DNA from: Anthoceros angustus
Lineage: Eukaryota > Streptophyta > Anthocerotopsida > Anthocerotales > Anthocerotaceae
Direction: 5' to 3'
NCBI GenBank assembly: GCA_010909165.1
Contig: MU008170.1
Span: 1,054,001 to 1,118,000, forward strand
DNA: 64,000 nt
Within the stretch, counting starts at the first letter, position 1, and each line of letters begins with the position of its first letter. The notes under the pieces were generated by a model, which was given only the letters and a program-made list of their open reading frames with translations, did not search any database and was not told the origin of the DNA. Of this stretch, positions 9,586 through 20,025 are shown in pieces. The position numbers were made by a program, and so were the translations under genes.

Positions 9586-11075
9586 GTGAGAATGGGGATG
9601 GGCGTGATCTGTGAAGGTGAACTTACCTCCGTCGGAGAAACAAGAACGTGCCATGTCAGCCTCGCTACTTTGCCACAAGAAAGGAACTATGAGAATGCAG
9701 TCGACGATTGGCAGATATGTGAAGATTTGCAACCAGCTGAACGACAAAGGATCCGAGACATGTTACTCAGAAATCGTGGTACCTTCGCGTTCAGTTGGGC
9801 CGAACTAGGGCGATATGACCGTATCAAGTTCAAGATCACTACCACCACCAATGAACCTGTGTTCCGAAGAAGACACAAACTAAGTCCCATGGAATGGGAC
9901 ATCGTAGACAAACGGTGCAAGGAACTAGCTGCGGCTGGGCTAATCAGGAAGTCAACATCGCAATATGCTGCAGCTACCGTGCTGCCACTCAAGAAGGATG
10001 AACATGGGGAATGGAAGGATAGGAGAATGTGTGGGGACTACCGAGCTCTGAATGAAATAACGCCCATGGAGCGGTATCCCATGCCCACGCCTGATGAGAT
10101 CTTTGACGCCATTGGTGAAGCCAAGTACTTCACCACCCTTGACTTTCGATCTGGGTTCAATCGAGCAGTGATTGAGGAGGAGGACAAGTGCAAGACAGCG
10201 TTTTGGGGCAAAGAGCAGCTATGGGAATGGGAGACCATGCCATTCGGACTGAAGAATGCATCCATATATTTTCAACGTGTGGCTGACTTGGAATTGCAAG
10301 GTGGCGTTCGTCAAGTGTTACATCGATGACATTCTGGTGTTCAGCAATAACCGGAGGAACACATTGAGCACTTAGAGGTGCTGTTGCAGCGCTTGGCCAA
10401 ATCTGGATTGAAGGCCCATCCCAAGAAATGCAAGTTCGCATACAGGGAGATTGAATACCTAGGGCACAAGATTGTGCCAGGGGGCGTGCTGCCACAATTG
10501 GCCAAAGTACAAGCGATGAGTCTCATGCCCAGACCAAAGGATGTGGCTGCCTTGAGGGCGTTCCTGGGCTTGGTGAACTATTATCGTCGGTTTGTAAGGG
10601 ACATGAGCAGAACCTGCAAGCCACTATATGAGCTACTCAAAAGGGAAACTCGGTGGCACTGGGGGCAGGAGCAAGCGTGGCAGAGTTGAAAGAGCAAAGG
10701 GGAGGCCAATGCTTAAGAGGCCCAACCAGTGCCCTTCGCCTCTATACACGGATTGAGCACGAGGCATTGGTGCGCAGGCCCAAGATGAGGAAGGAAGAGA
10801 GCGGGTTGTGGCGTGCGGCGGTCGAATAACACTGAGGCCAACTATTCGTCTATGAAGGGAGTGCCTTGCACCGTAGGCGTACACTTAGAGTATACCTATT
10901 TGGTCAAGTTTTCAATTGTCACGGATCACCGCCATCAATCGGGCCGATGACCAACATGAAGCTAAGCGGGAAGCTTGCTAGGTGGGCTCTCCTGCTATCT
11001 GAGTATGATATGCAAATTGTGCACCGCGCTGGAAAGGTACACCTCAACGCTGATGGGCTCGCAGGAACCCGATGA
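9586..11075 (+). pseudogene. reverse transcriptase-RNase H of element copy 2
   Basis: A 247-residue open frame (9,586-10,329) carries RVRDMLL-like pre-RT sequence, then DRRMCGDYRALNEITPMERY, YFTTLDFRSGFNRAVI and TMPFGLKNAS. A frameshift near 10,290 precedes CYIDDILVFS at 10,313-10,342 with the catalytic Asp pair. The thumb and connection follow in 10,378-10,689 (YLGHKIVPGGV, LRAFLGLVNYYRRFV). RNase H is broken up between 10,690 and 11,075 and ends with GKLARWALLLSEYDMQIVHR, GKVHLNADGL. The family copies element RNA to DNA and degrades the template. This is the best preserved RT in the window. It directly follows the methyltransferase. Confidence 0.92.
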
Positions 11076-11361
11076 GTGGGGCAGAAGATACCACCGGGGC
11101 GAGACAAGACTTGGATCATGCAACATTTGCCCGCAGTATTTGGCGATGCTATCCTTGAGGCGTGATCAATGACGAAGGAGGTCGAGACATATGGAAGCTC
11201 GAGCATGCCATTCAGCTGTTAAGGGATGGGCATGTGGCTGATGTGGACACAATGTCACCTCCGTGCCGCATGACGATTGCTCGCTATACATACAAAGACG
11301 GCAAGGTGTATGTGGTTGATCGAGGGGTGAGTAAGGAGGTGCCACCGTCGGGGAGCGAAGA

Positions 11362-12620
11362 TCACTAGTGACCAAGATACATAGAACGTTGGGGCATTTT
11401 GGTGTCAAGAGGACACATCACATGTTGAAAAGTACATACTTTTGGTCAGGTATGTATGCAGATGTAGAGCAAGTGGTGGCGCGATGTGCTGCATGTGATG
11501 CAGTGAAGGCGAGGTTCAACAGCCAGGATGTGGTGCTACATTCGCTGCCCATCAGGGGACTATTCTTTCGGTGGTCAGTTGATTTGATGCCTGAATTGCC
11601 AGTGACCAAGCAAGGCAACAAGCACTGCATGTTGATGATAGAGCACTTTTCGAAGTGGGTGGAACTAGCCTTTCTCCCGGCCGAAGCTCCATACGACAGC
11701 CGCATTGCATGTTCTCGCAGACATATGGAAGTTGCGCGGAGGTGTTGACGGACCAAGGCAATGAGTTCCGCGGTGAGTTCCAAGCATTGCTGGATCGGAG
11801 CTTGATAGACCACCGCCGCACATCTCGGGATCATCCTCAAGCTGACGGATTGGCAGAACGGCTAGTGCAAACTTTTAAGGACGCTCTTCGCAAATACTGC
11901 ACTGAGGTTGAGACCAGTTGCTGGGATGAGTTGTTGCCATATGTTGCATTAGGATACAGGATCAGTGTGCAGGCTGCTTTGGGCAACTTCAGCCCATATT
12001 TCATCATGTTTGGGCGGAATGCTGTCATGCCAAACATTGTGGCAGATGCCTATTCTAAACCAGTAGATTGGGCACAGAATCCAGAGGAATGTTTCACAGA
12101 ATTACAAAATCGCGCCAAGTTGTTTCAGCGGGTAATTCCCATGGCCATGGATAACTTGGCCATTGCCCAACATCGGGACCAACTTCGATATGCCTTTACG
12201 CGAGGTGGCTCATGGAAACCCAAGGCGAGGAAATTCGAAGTAGGGGACTTTGTGTATTTACAACACCGACCATCAGGCACGTTGGACGTAAGCACTGGGC
12301 GCTTGATTTTGCGGGTGGTGAATGTGGGTGAGCAGGGCGTCATTGAATTGGAAGGTCAGGACGGACGACGTTGCAAGGAACACATGCGTCACTTGGCACC
12401 ATGCCACTTGCCGAACTTGGACACGAGGACTCAGCCACAGGCATGGAAACCACCAATTGACTTGCCTTGCGAACTTTGTGGCCACATTACTGACCCGGAG
12501 CTCATGATTCTTTGCGACCAGTGCAATCGGGGGTATCATGTGTTTTGCCTCGACCCCCTCTCACGGTGATACCCGATGGTGAATGGTACTCATCGTTGTG
12601 CTTTTCCCGACTCAAGACAA
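11362..12620 (+). pseudogene. integrase with C-terminal PHD finger (element copy 2)
   Basis: The HHCC zinc-binding module is seen at 11,375-11,500 (HRTLGHFG, then CAAC). The catalytic core has Asp in FRWSVDLMPEL (about 11,575), Asp in LTDQGNEF (about 11,750) and Glu in DGLAERLVQTFKDALRKY (about 11,850), the DDE triad. The C-terminal domain is FEVGDFVYLQHRPSGTLDVS. A frameshift lies near 11,680. After a short linker comes CELCGHITDPELMILCDQC, then NRGYHVFCLDPP, and after a frameshift near 12,560 VIPDGEWYSSLCF. This is the Cys4-His-Cys3 pattern of a PHD finger with 7 of 8 ligands kept (the expected WYCxxC reads WYSSLC). Most plant gypsy chromoviruses carry a chromodomain here. PHD fingers commonly read the histone H3 tail, so a role in target-site choice is plausible but inferred. 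Confidence 0.85.
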
Positions 12621-12699
12621 GGGCTGGGGTCGGACGACTCACGCCGCGAAAGCTATCGAAGGATAAATACCTTAGGGTAAAACGTAAGCCGTCCGCTCA

Positions 12700-13980
12700 T
12701 TCGAGATAGCACCGGCGAGAGAAGGGCAGGAGCGTAGGGCGAAGATATCCAAGCGTGGCGGTGGCGCACGCGTGCGGGAGGCAAGACAATCAAAGGCCCG
12801 TGAGCAAAAAAAGCTCATGAGCGGGTTTGTGCGAGCAAAGCAAGTGTAGCGGGAGGCCTAACTGGCTCCAAGAAGTCGGAGATAGGGAGGGAATTGCCGC
12901 GAGCTCTCACCATCCTCGACGCCGCATGGTTGGTCACCGCGACTTGAGGATGCGCAACGGATCATCCAAGCCGACGATCGCTACGTCACCCAATCCGCGT
13001 GTCATAGACTACGCCGGTGAGCATGCGACGATTTCCTATGGTTTGAGTGGCGATTAGCCATCATAGTGGTAGCGAAGCGGTGGTGGTCTCGGAGGGTGGC
13101 AGCTGTGGGCACGCTAACCCGACGTCAGCAGGTTGCTAGGACAACATGGATCTGGAGGCGGACCATACCGCAAAAGCGTGCTTTCGCGGTGCATCATGAT
13201 TCGCAATTTCGACCGCCGGGAGGATAAGTGGCGCACGCCTTTGATACGGAAGTATCAACCTGGCAAGCCTGAACGGCCGGAGACCTTCCGGAGTTGCAGG
13301 CGTTCTTGCTTTACATAGAATCTCATCATGAAACATGTTCAGTTGAAAATTTCCCATATGACCACAAGGACCTCTTTGAGCTTGCAGGGAGGGGCATGAA
13401 CCGACAGACCTTTGTTTGGACAAGCTATTGTGAAGGTGCCTTTCGAAAGTTGGAGCATCACTTATTTATGCACCGGTCTTTGACCACCGCCCAAAGAAGG
13501 GTTTTGATGTAAAGCAGGAGAAACCGGCGCTTGAAAGTCTCGGCCCATTTTCACCGGAGAAGGCGGGGCGGTATGCCATCGGTTACCCTAGAGCATTTTA
13601 TCGGCTGTTTGCATGTTTGCGGACTGGCGTTCTGGAATGGGATGAACCAACAGCTGAATGCTGGTATTTGCTTAACGACAATGTGGGGGAGTTCTTGCGT
13701 GCTCAGTGCATTGAGAAACAATTTTATGTCAATGGTTTGAATGGCCCACAACTGTCTAGGGTCAAAACTGAGTTGGACAGTGACGAAGAGGAGGAAATCA
13801 TGGCTCGACATCGTGCCAGGGAGGCAGCGGTTAAGCAAAGCTCAAGTTGATGAGTACTTTGATCCCGAGGCGCGGTGGCACTCTTCCCGCTGTGGAGCTT
13901 TGGAGTCCGACAAACCATCAGAGCCTCAATTGCGTGACAGTATGTTTAGACGATTCTATAGGCGGTTTTACGGTATCTGA
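12700..13980 (+). pseudogene. protein-like region of unknown function downstream of the PHD finger
   Basis: I do not recognise this sequence. Protein-like stretches appear in alternating frames: KYQPGKPERPETF near 13,250, DHKDLFELAGRGMNRQTFVW near 13,360-13,430, GAFRKLEHHLF near 13,435, GYPRAFYRLFACLRTG near 13,580-13,630, PTAECWYLLNDNVGEFLRAQ near 13,650, and VKTELDSDEEEE near 13,758, followed by a charged tail. Amino-acid composition and the frame-hopping resemble the decayed pol upstream, so it is probably the C-terminal part of the same polyprotein or a second element ORF. The VKTE and VKQE tetrapeptides followed by an acidic run fit the sumoylation consensus, which may be chance. Confidence 0.4.
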
Positions 13981-14036
13981 CGTGCCCAAGTGCTGCCACA
14001 CCTCGCACGATTGGTGGCAGCAACTTCGGTAGGGGG

Positions 14037-14710
14037 GCCATTTTGGTGTTTACCACCCACTTTTGCTTAGCATAGGACATTGTTGTTATCTTTGTGTTGA
14101 GAGTGTGTGAGGGTAAATTGAGGTTTAGAGATAAACCCGATCGCCATGCCGACCATGCGACCATGGCGCCGACACCGGCAAGTCGCGTCGATACATACGA
14201 TGTCCGAAGCACATGCGGATGATTGTGAGCGATGCTCATATGCATGGGCATGGGGGTGATGGGCATGCAGACTCACACCCGCCATGAACGGGCATAGCGG
14301 CAATCTGTTTGAAAGGAGCCGGCCGTGATCACGGCGGAGTTATGGCTCACGCACCCAGAGTCATGCGCCTGCCAAAAGTTGCCCATGACCCGGCGACGCC
14401 GAGCGGAAGGATAAAGGGACAATCCAGGAAGAGACATCACTTGATGTTTGTTCAGAGACAGATGCCCACACAGTTCCCATGTGGGCGGTGAATGTAGGGC
14501 TTTGGGAGTGAGAAGGGATAGCGGTGAGAATGTTTGACAAATCGCTACGGATGTGTGTTGTGAGTCTCGCGAATGAGTTTTGCCATTTTGGTGTTTACCA
14601 CCCACTTTTGCTTAGCATAGGACATTGTTGTTATCTTTGTGTTCGGTGTGTGAGGGTAAATTGAGGTTTAGAGATAAACCCGATCAGTGCCATGCCGACC
14701 ATGCAGCCAT
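14037..14710 (+). repeat. pair of direct repeats of about 130 bp separated by about 410 bp
   Basis: GCCATTTTGGTGTTTACCAC at 14,037 recurs at 14,581, and the copies stay nearly identical through TTTAGAGATAAACCCGATC to the CCATGGC at about 14,167 and 14,712, with small indels only. They separate the PHD-bearing gypsy element from the ParB-methyltransferase region. They could be fragments of a terminal repeat or a local duplication; the intervening sequence shows no gene. Confidence 0.85.
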
Positions 14711-14739
14711 GGCACGACACTCGCGTCATCTCGAAGGGT

Positions 14740-15256
14740 CGTATTGAAGAAGGTGTGCTGCCTTTGCTTTGTGTGATTGACCCATCTGACTGCAGGGATA
14801 TCAAAACATTAGATGGAGGCCCATGTCTATTGCGGGCTAACTCTACAGGAGATGCGAGTACTGGCAACTGACCACAACACAATGTCGGACAAGAGGAAAA
14901 AGATGAACTTTATCGAGCAGGTCAGATACCTCAGGGATGAACTTCAGATTGCAAAGGGGGATGGTGTGACAATGAGCATGAACTGGAAGTTCAATTTATA
15001 CAAGGTGCTTGGGCTGATAGAGGATGACGAAGGTCGGGAAGATGAGCAATACAAGCAAAACAAAGTGGACAACCGGACACATATACTATGCATAGCAAAA
15101 CTGGAGGGAAAGGTGTGGGAAAACGTGATGATCTTCACCAAGTGGGAGGCGATGGAACTTCGAGCGGGCCAAACATGTTGCGGCAGTACTAGCAAGAAGA
15201 GCAAGGGCAAACGCAAAGTTGGAGAAGAGGTGAAGACGTGGAAAGCGTTTTGTTAA
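14740..15256 (+). pseudogene. ParB-like domain remnant (N-terminal part of a ParB-methyltransferase protein)
   Basis: The 147-residue open frame from 14,813 contains VYCGLTLQEMRVLATDHN, then NFIEQVRYLRDEL. This resembles the part of ParB/sulfiredoxin-fold domains in which a Leu-Thr-x-x-Glu helix and an Asn-rich turn precede a helix beginning with a Phe-x-Glu/Asp-x-x-x stretch. Just upstream, in another frame, LLCVIDPSDCRDIKTLDG could be the preceding strand and D-G turn. It ends in a Lys-rich segment (SKKSKGKRK). ParB-like domains joined to amino-methyltransferases are common in phages and bacterial mobile elements, and a methyltransferase follows here at 15.75-16.5 kb. Assignment is by pattern only; a helix-rich retroelement protein of another kind is possible. 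Confidence 0.45.
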
Positions 15257-15744
15257 GCCCAAAGAGATGCAAGGAAACCATGGCGCGATTTCAAGGAATT
15301 CCACCGAGAGACGGGTCGAAAATGCTGATTAGTGTGACAGAAAAGGTTTTGACAGGTTTACTAGACTGAATGGTATGTCCAAGGAGGTGATATCTGAGAA
15401 AGAAACTTCATGTCATCCAAGTGGCGATGGCGAAACACTTAGGATGTGACTCCTTCGAGATGGTTAGGCGGGGAATACCCAATGCACTCTTCGGATGATG
15501 TTATTGCACGGTTTCAAACAGCTCGATGGAAAGATGCGTGTCATTTGTTTTAAGACTCATTGGAGTGGGGATGGCGCCGCATGCGGCCCTCTCATTTCCT
15601 TCGTTTGGTTGTAACAGTGTAGGGTGGGGAAGGCGCGGCATGCGGCCTTCCCCACCTAGCAGTTTTGACCGACTGACGGTGGCATGTGCAAGTGAAAGAT
15701 GTGCGATTTGAAAAACTACGGAGGACTTCCAGCTTTCATCGGAA

Positions 15745-16520
15745 GTGCACACATGGAAGGGTCCGGAGAACGAACAAAGGACCCTAGCGGACATGGACAT
15801 GGAAGAAGGCTGCGATCGTTCCTTTCCACAGTGTATCGTGAAATACCAAGTGGTAGCGAGAGATGTGTTGGACATCCGAGGGTCTTTACGGAAGAGGAAT
15901 TACACTTTATTGGTTATGGATGTGCCCAGGGGATTCAACAAGGAAAGCATGATGTAAAGATGGACCAAACACAGATGGGCACAGTGTTTCACTCTTTCCA
16001 TGACATGACGAGTTGTGAGGAAATCCGCATGATAGTTATGCATGGGGTGGAGGAGCTGCACACTGTGAGGGAGGCTATGCGACAGTGGTGCACTGGTGGA
16101 GGGATGGTCTCCTTCGTATGGGACAAAACTAACATGCATAATGATCAAGGTGGATATGATACCGTCGAGTACATCACGGTAGGGTGGGGTAACTTCGACA
16201 AGAAGAACAAGGTTTCAATGTTACCTAACACCGTCCTTGGCTCGTTCAATAATGGTCGCGGTCATTGGGCACAACATCGTCAAGAAGCTTCTTTATATGT
16301 CATTGGACAAGCTCGTGGTATGTGCTTATCGAGGCCATTAGGGTTGATGCACGAAGATGATCAACAACTTCTCCAAAGAAGGAGATTGGATATTAGATGC
16401 GTGTGCGAGGCGGGACGGCACCCTAGCATTGCTATTGCATCGCGTGGACTTGGACAAGCGATGTGAATTCATTCCCCAAAGGATACATGGATATGAGGTA
16501 CTTCAGGAGAGGAGGAATTG
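15745..16520 (+). pseudogene. class-beta DNA amino-methyltransferase (N6-adenine or N4-cytosine type), decayed
   Basis: Reading across two frames gives the motif order of a beta-class amino-methyltransferase. YTLLVMDVPRGFN at 15,901-15,939 stands where Asp-Pro-Pro-Tyr (motif IV) is expected; here it is Asp-Val-Pro-Arg. About 45 residues on, MRQWCTGGGMVSFVWDK at 16,077-16,127 fits the strand-loop after the catalytic motif (usually Leu-Lys-Pro-Gly-Gly-x-x-x-x-Phe). YDTVEYITVGW follows near 16,158. MINNFSKEGDWILDACA at 16,354-16,407 fits motif I near the C-terminus (usually Gly-Asp-x-Val-Leu-Asp-x-Phe-x-Gly), then a segment ending RCEFIPQRI. Motif IV before motif I is the hallmark of the beta class and excludes a C5 enzyme. 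The Gly-rich loop of motif I and the catalytic tetrapeptide are damaged, so this copy is dead. Its ParB-like neighbour upstream is in the same orientation. Confidence 0.55.
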
Positions 16521-16612
16521 AATCATGAGCCACACCGACGAGGACCGCAGGCAAAGGAATTAAGCTTGTCAGGAAGGGTCACTCAAGCAGTCGTACCTTT
16601 GGGGTTCAACAG

Positions 16613-16849
16613 ATGAAAGAGAAAACGGGCAAATCCTTGATGACGGGCGAGAGAACTACAGCGCGGTGTGCCATCAGACTACAACAGCGATCCTCTCGTC
16701 TCTTGGATGTGGAGAATGCCATGCAGGAGAACGACAACTTCGAGGACCCCGACAACGCCCTTCTCAGAAACGTCGATGTTGTGTTCGATAGCGTATCTAG
16801 GCAATGCCCACCCGAGACTCAAGCTGCTGGCGAAGATTTTGGTAGTTAG
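16613..16849 (+). pseudogene. short acidic ORF after the methyltransferase, function unknown
   Basis: A 78-residue open frame contains RLLDVENAMQENDNFEDPDN and NVDVVFDSVSRQ. Composition is protein-like and acidic; I cannot name a family. It may be the C-terminal end of the ParB-methyltransferase protein in another frame. A purine-rich run (GTAGGGAAGGGAGGGAATGA, about 17,100-17,119) lies 250 bp downstream and could be a polypurine tract of a retroelement, but no matching LTR start was seen. Confidence 0.3.
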
Positions 16850-17202
16850 GTTATTGGAAATTTACGTTCTGTTGCGTGGCCAGCTTAGAAACCTTTTCCA
16901 GGGCGCCAGCATGCCGGCGCCCGCAAACATTCCCTTTAATCTTTTATTGCTTTTTAGTGCTATGTATTGCTTTCCAAGTAGGTGTGAAATCAGTCGACAA
17001 GCAGCTCCGACTGAATATCAGCTGCGGAAGACTATTGGGGGCCTTTCGGGCACACTACGACCATAACCGTGTGCACTCGACGTGAAAAGTAGCTGATGCC
17101 GTAGGGAAGGGAGGGAATGAACCATCACCAAGAAAATTAAAACGTCAAAATCGTGGAATTCAGTGCCCACCATGTTTTCCAGCAGTTGGTTTTTTTTCTG
17201 CA

Positions 17203-17230
17203 GAAGCGGCTTTGTATATTCAGCCGCTTC
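17203..17230. other. perfect 9-bp inverted repeat (hairpin) after a poly-T run
   Basis: GAAGCGGCT at 17,203-17,211 is mirrored by AGCCGCTTC at 17,222-17,230 with a 10-nt AT-rich loop. A T9 run lies just upstream at about 17,190. It sits in a gene-free stretch after the methyltransferase region. It could be the RNA hairpin or the end of a small element; no other evidence. Confidence 0.6.
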
Positions 17231-17520
17231 AAATATCTTTTATTCTTAATATCTTTCGCCTCGACCGTGTCGGTCTTCATCCTGATAGCTTCCGCAATCC
17301 TCTCCGATCTGTAACATGAGCTGGAATCTCACCCACATTTTCCACCCTCTGCAGTTTGTTCCCTTTCCTCTTTGCTTTTGCCTTAGGATGGTCCTCGCCG
17401 TCATTCCTTCGTCTCCCATCTCCTTCAAAAACGGCACCCGCCTTCCTTTTCCCCTTCATCCCTACCGCCTCCCCAGCAGTCCTAGGTTGTATCATGAGAG
17501 GGGCGCCGGCCGGCGCCTCT

Positions 17521-17575
17521 CCTCATGCATAGGAGCCGTGAGGCCGCCTCCTCCTCATGCATAGGAGCCGTGAGG
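17521..17575. repeat. 23-bp direct repeat CCTCATGCATAGGAGCCGTGAGG, two copies
   Basis: The identical 23-mer occurs at 17,521-17,543 and 17,553-17,575, offset 32 bp. It is bordered by GC palindromes (GGCGCCGGCCGGCGCC at 17,502-17,517). From 16,850 to 19,640 I see no recognisable gene: the stretch is GC-rich to 17,820, very AT-rich at 17,860-18,120, then ordinary. A 90-codon open frame at 19,251-19,521 has protein-like content but no family I know. Confidence 0.8.
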
Positions 17576-19639
17576 GCGCCACCCGCGCCAGTCCTCTCTA
17601 ACTTCCAAAACCGTCGCGGGTCGTGTGACGGCCTCGACTGCCTGATGGCGGGCGCCCGGTGGCGCCTCTCGTCAGCCAGTGCAACCCCGGAGTTTCATAA
17701 GGCATGAAAACCCCCGCATCCCTGTCCTCCTCCTGCGCATCTGAATGCTCTTCATCGGACTGTCCGAGGACATCAGGTATCGGGCCATAGTCCCCTAAAT
17801 GGCAGCTATGGGGCCGCTTCGAAACACTCCAAGTGGACTGTGTGTAGGTTCTTGTGCTCTATAATATTATATTTAGTGAATAGGTAGTTAAATTAGATGT
17901 ATTATATATTTTACTTGAATCTACTAAATACATATTTTAGTTTATATAGAGTGAGTTTAAAATATATTCGTAATTTATTAGATAGAGAAAAAATAAGTTA
18001 ACTTAAATAGTTAACCTCATAAGAATGATATAAAATTGGCTTTTTGTAGGAATTCAACTTTTATGTTGTTTTTTTTATCATGAACATATTTCTTTTTCCT
18101 AAAAAATAAGGCTGGTACACATTTTCAAAACCTTTCCAATGCATCCTCTTACTGCCCATTTGGGTCCTTACAGCCTGCACAGCAGCCAAAGATTCTTTCA
18201 CTTATCTCCCTCCGACACCCAATAATGTTCTTGGTTCAAACATTTGGCTCATCCAATCTTCTTGCCTGATCCTTGCACACATCAGGCCTCCTTCATATGT
18301 ACACCAACCTCTCAAAAAACCAGGGGTCTACCTATTTAATATAAGAAAAAAGTTACAACTAGGCCGTTCAGTCATGGCTTTCCAAAACTAACCATTGTTT
18401 TAACTACAGTGACCCGGATGGCCAGGCCAACATCACGGTTGCACGGGCCTAATAATGCAACATGGGCCGTGGCCATGCTGGACTTAAGTGACCGCTAGTT
18501 GTCGATCACGCGGCTAAAGGTTTGGTGTCGTTGCACCATCAGCAGCAATTCCATCATATCCTCAAGAGCACTGCCACTCAGCTCGATGTCCGCGTAAGCC
18601 ACATATCCATGATGATTCCCACACATGAAAGGAATCTGTGCCTTCATGTACTATGTCATTCTATCATCCATGCCGCATGCCAACATCGTCAATTGCCTAA
18701 AGCGATTTGTTGAACTATAGTGTCTACAATATCATAATAACAAGGTCCGAGATTGAATGGCCTATATATTACTAATCTAGTCGAGGATGCATCTCCAGCA
18801 ATCGCTACGGTTCGTAAGATAGCCTCTGCAATTGTGCTTTGGAGGGCAATGGACACCTGCTACCAAAAGAACGCTATCAAATAGAAGAGAGGTAGCCCGC
18901 TCCATATCTTTTTGTATGGCATGTTTTGACACATGACTTGATAAATTTATCAAAGTCTTTAGCGAATGCTCCATAAATCTCCAAGGCAAGCAAGATGAAG
19001 AGCTTGCCAAAGCCTACTTGGGATGGCCGCCACCGTAGCAAATATCAAAGATAGTTTATCATGATACTTGGGTATCAACGGTGAACTGGATCATACTTGA
19101 ATCATGCATACAAAGAGAAGACAAAGAGTGCACTAAATTTTAAAACAAACAAGGCAGTTTATGTCCTGAAGATTGGAGCAAGCTGCACATTAATATCATA
19201 TTGGGCTCTTAAAAGTGGTTGAACAAGATATAAATTTTCAAGGAGTATTGGGTGCATAGAGCAACAACATTTTGTTGTTTCCGCATAGAATATCCACACA
19301 CAAAATATGATTTTGATATTCGCAAATATAGAGCATCTTATCATCTATTTAACAATAAAAAACGCAAAAAATATTCATTTACCATAATTATCTATAGAAG
19401 CAGGCCAAAAGATTGGAAGGGATTTGAAGGATTAATTTGTAGCATCAAGGAGTTGGAAGATCATTTTGCAATTAAGAAGTCTGGTTCTTTTTTTTTGTTT
19501 ATTATGAATATAAATCCATGAATAAAGAATCTATGATAAAGATGGAAAAATTTACACTATTTTAGGATTTATGTTTCACGGTAAAACAAGTTATCTTTTA
19601 TTTATATTTATTTATAGATCATTAGGAGTATGCAGCCGT

Positions 19640-20025
19640 GAGGCTATGAAGCCTGAACAGGAATCAAGACAAGAATGAAGTGACATTTGGGAGAGCGTAA
19701 AAGCAAAGAAAGTAGATCAAACAAAGATCAGCAGACTAAAATAGCTTTGCTAAGGAACCTGCACTAAAAGTAGTCGCCAATCAGCTTGAAGTAAGAGATA
19801 AGTTTCTCGTGAGTTGGAAATCGAGGAGTTGGCGCATATCATAGTAAGAGCCCTGAAAAATCTGGTCCCACTTGTTGGGGTAGCCGAAAGATCGACTTGT
19901 GTCGGGTTTCTTAAGACATACATTTCGGCAAAATGGGTTTCTAGCGATGTTGAATCGCTGAAATAAGCTCAATACCATATATGCCCATCAGAATCGGGTG
20001 AGAGAAAGGACGAGACTTTACAATC
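19640..20025 (-). pseudogene. 3' end of a LINE (C-terminal Cys-rich segment after RNase H)
   Basis: The minus strand reads NPFCRNVCLKKPDTSRSFGY, then DMRQLLDFQLTRNLSL in one frame and LMGIYGIELISAI in another. This fits the end of LINE ORF2 after RNase H, where a Thr-Gly-His helix is followed by a Cys-x2-Cys-like zinc knuckle and a short helix. The fragment abuts the DNA transposon and would continue, on removal of the transposon and one copy of its 4-bp target duplication, from the RNase H fragment at 29,289-29,949. Frameshifted and inactive. Confidence 0.6.

Larger units (their letters stand above)
6660..13980 (+). mobile_element. Ty3/gypsy retrotransposon with DNA methyltransferase and PHD finger (copy 2)
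   Basis: Order on the plus strand: gag-like region, retropepsin, C5-DNA methyltransferase, RT, RNase H, integrase (HHCC, DDE core, C-terminal domain), PHD finger, then a protein-like tail of unknown kind ending at a stop at 13,978-13,980. This is the pol order of Ty3/gypsy with a methyltransferase inserted between protease and RT, as in copy 1 at 1-5 kb. Frameshifts are many but the RT, integrase and methyltransferase motifs are well kept, so this copy looks younger than copy 1. No LTR pair was found by eye; the right end may lie beyond 14 kb and could include the ParB-methyltransferase region to about 17.1 kb. Confidence 0.85.

Noticed and set aside
17100-17122. Polypurine tract marking the 3' LTR of the large retroelement
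   Set aside because: The run is purine-rich, but the following sequence does not recur upstream of 6,700, so no LTR can be demonstrated.
18777-19010. 77-residue minus-strand frame as a host exon
   Set aside because: No recognisable domain, no convincing splice sites joining it to another frame.
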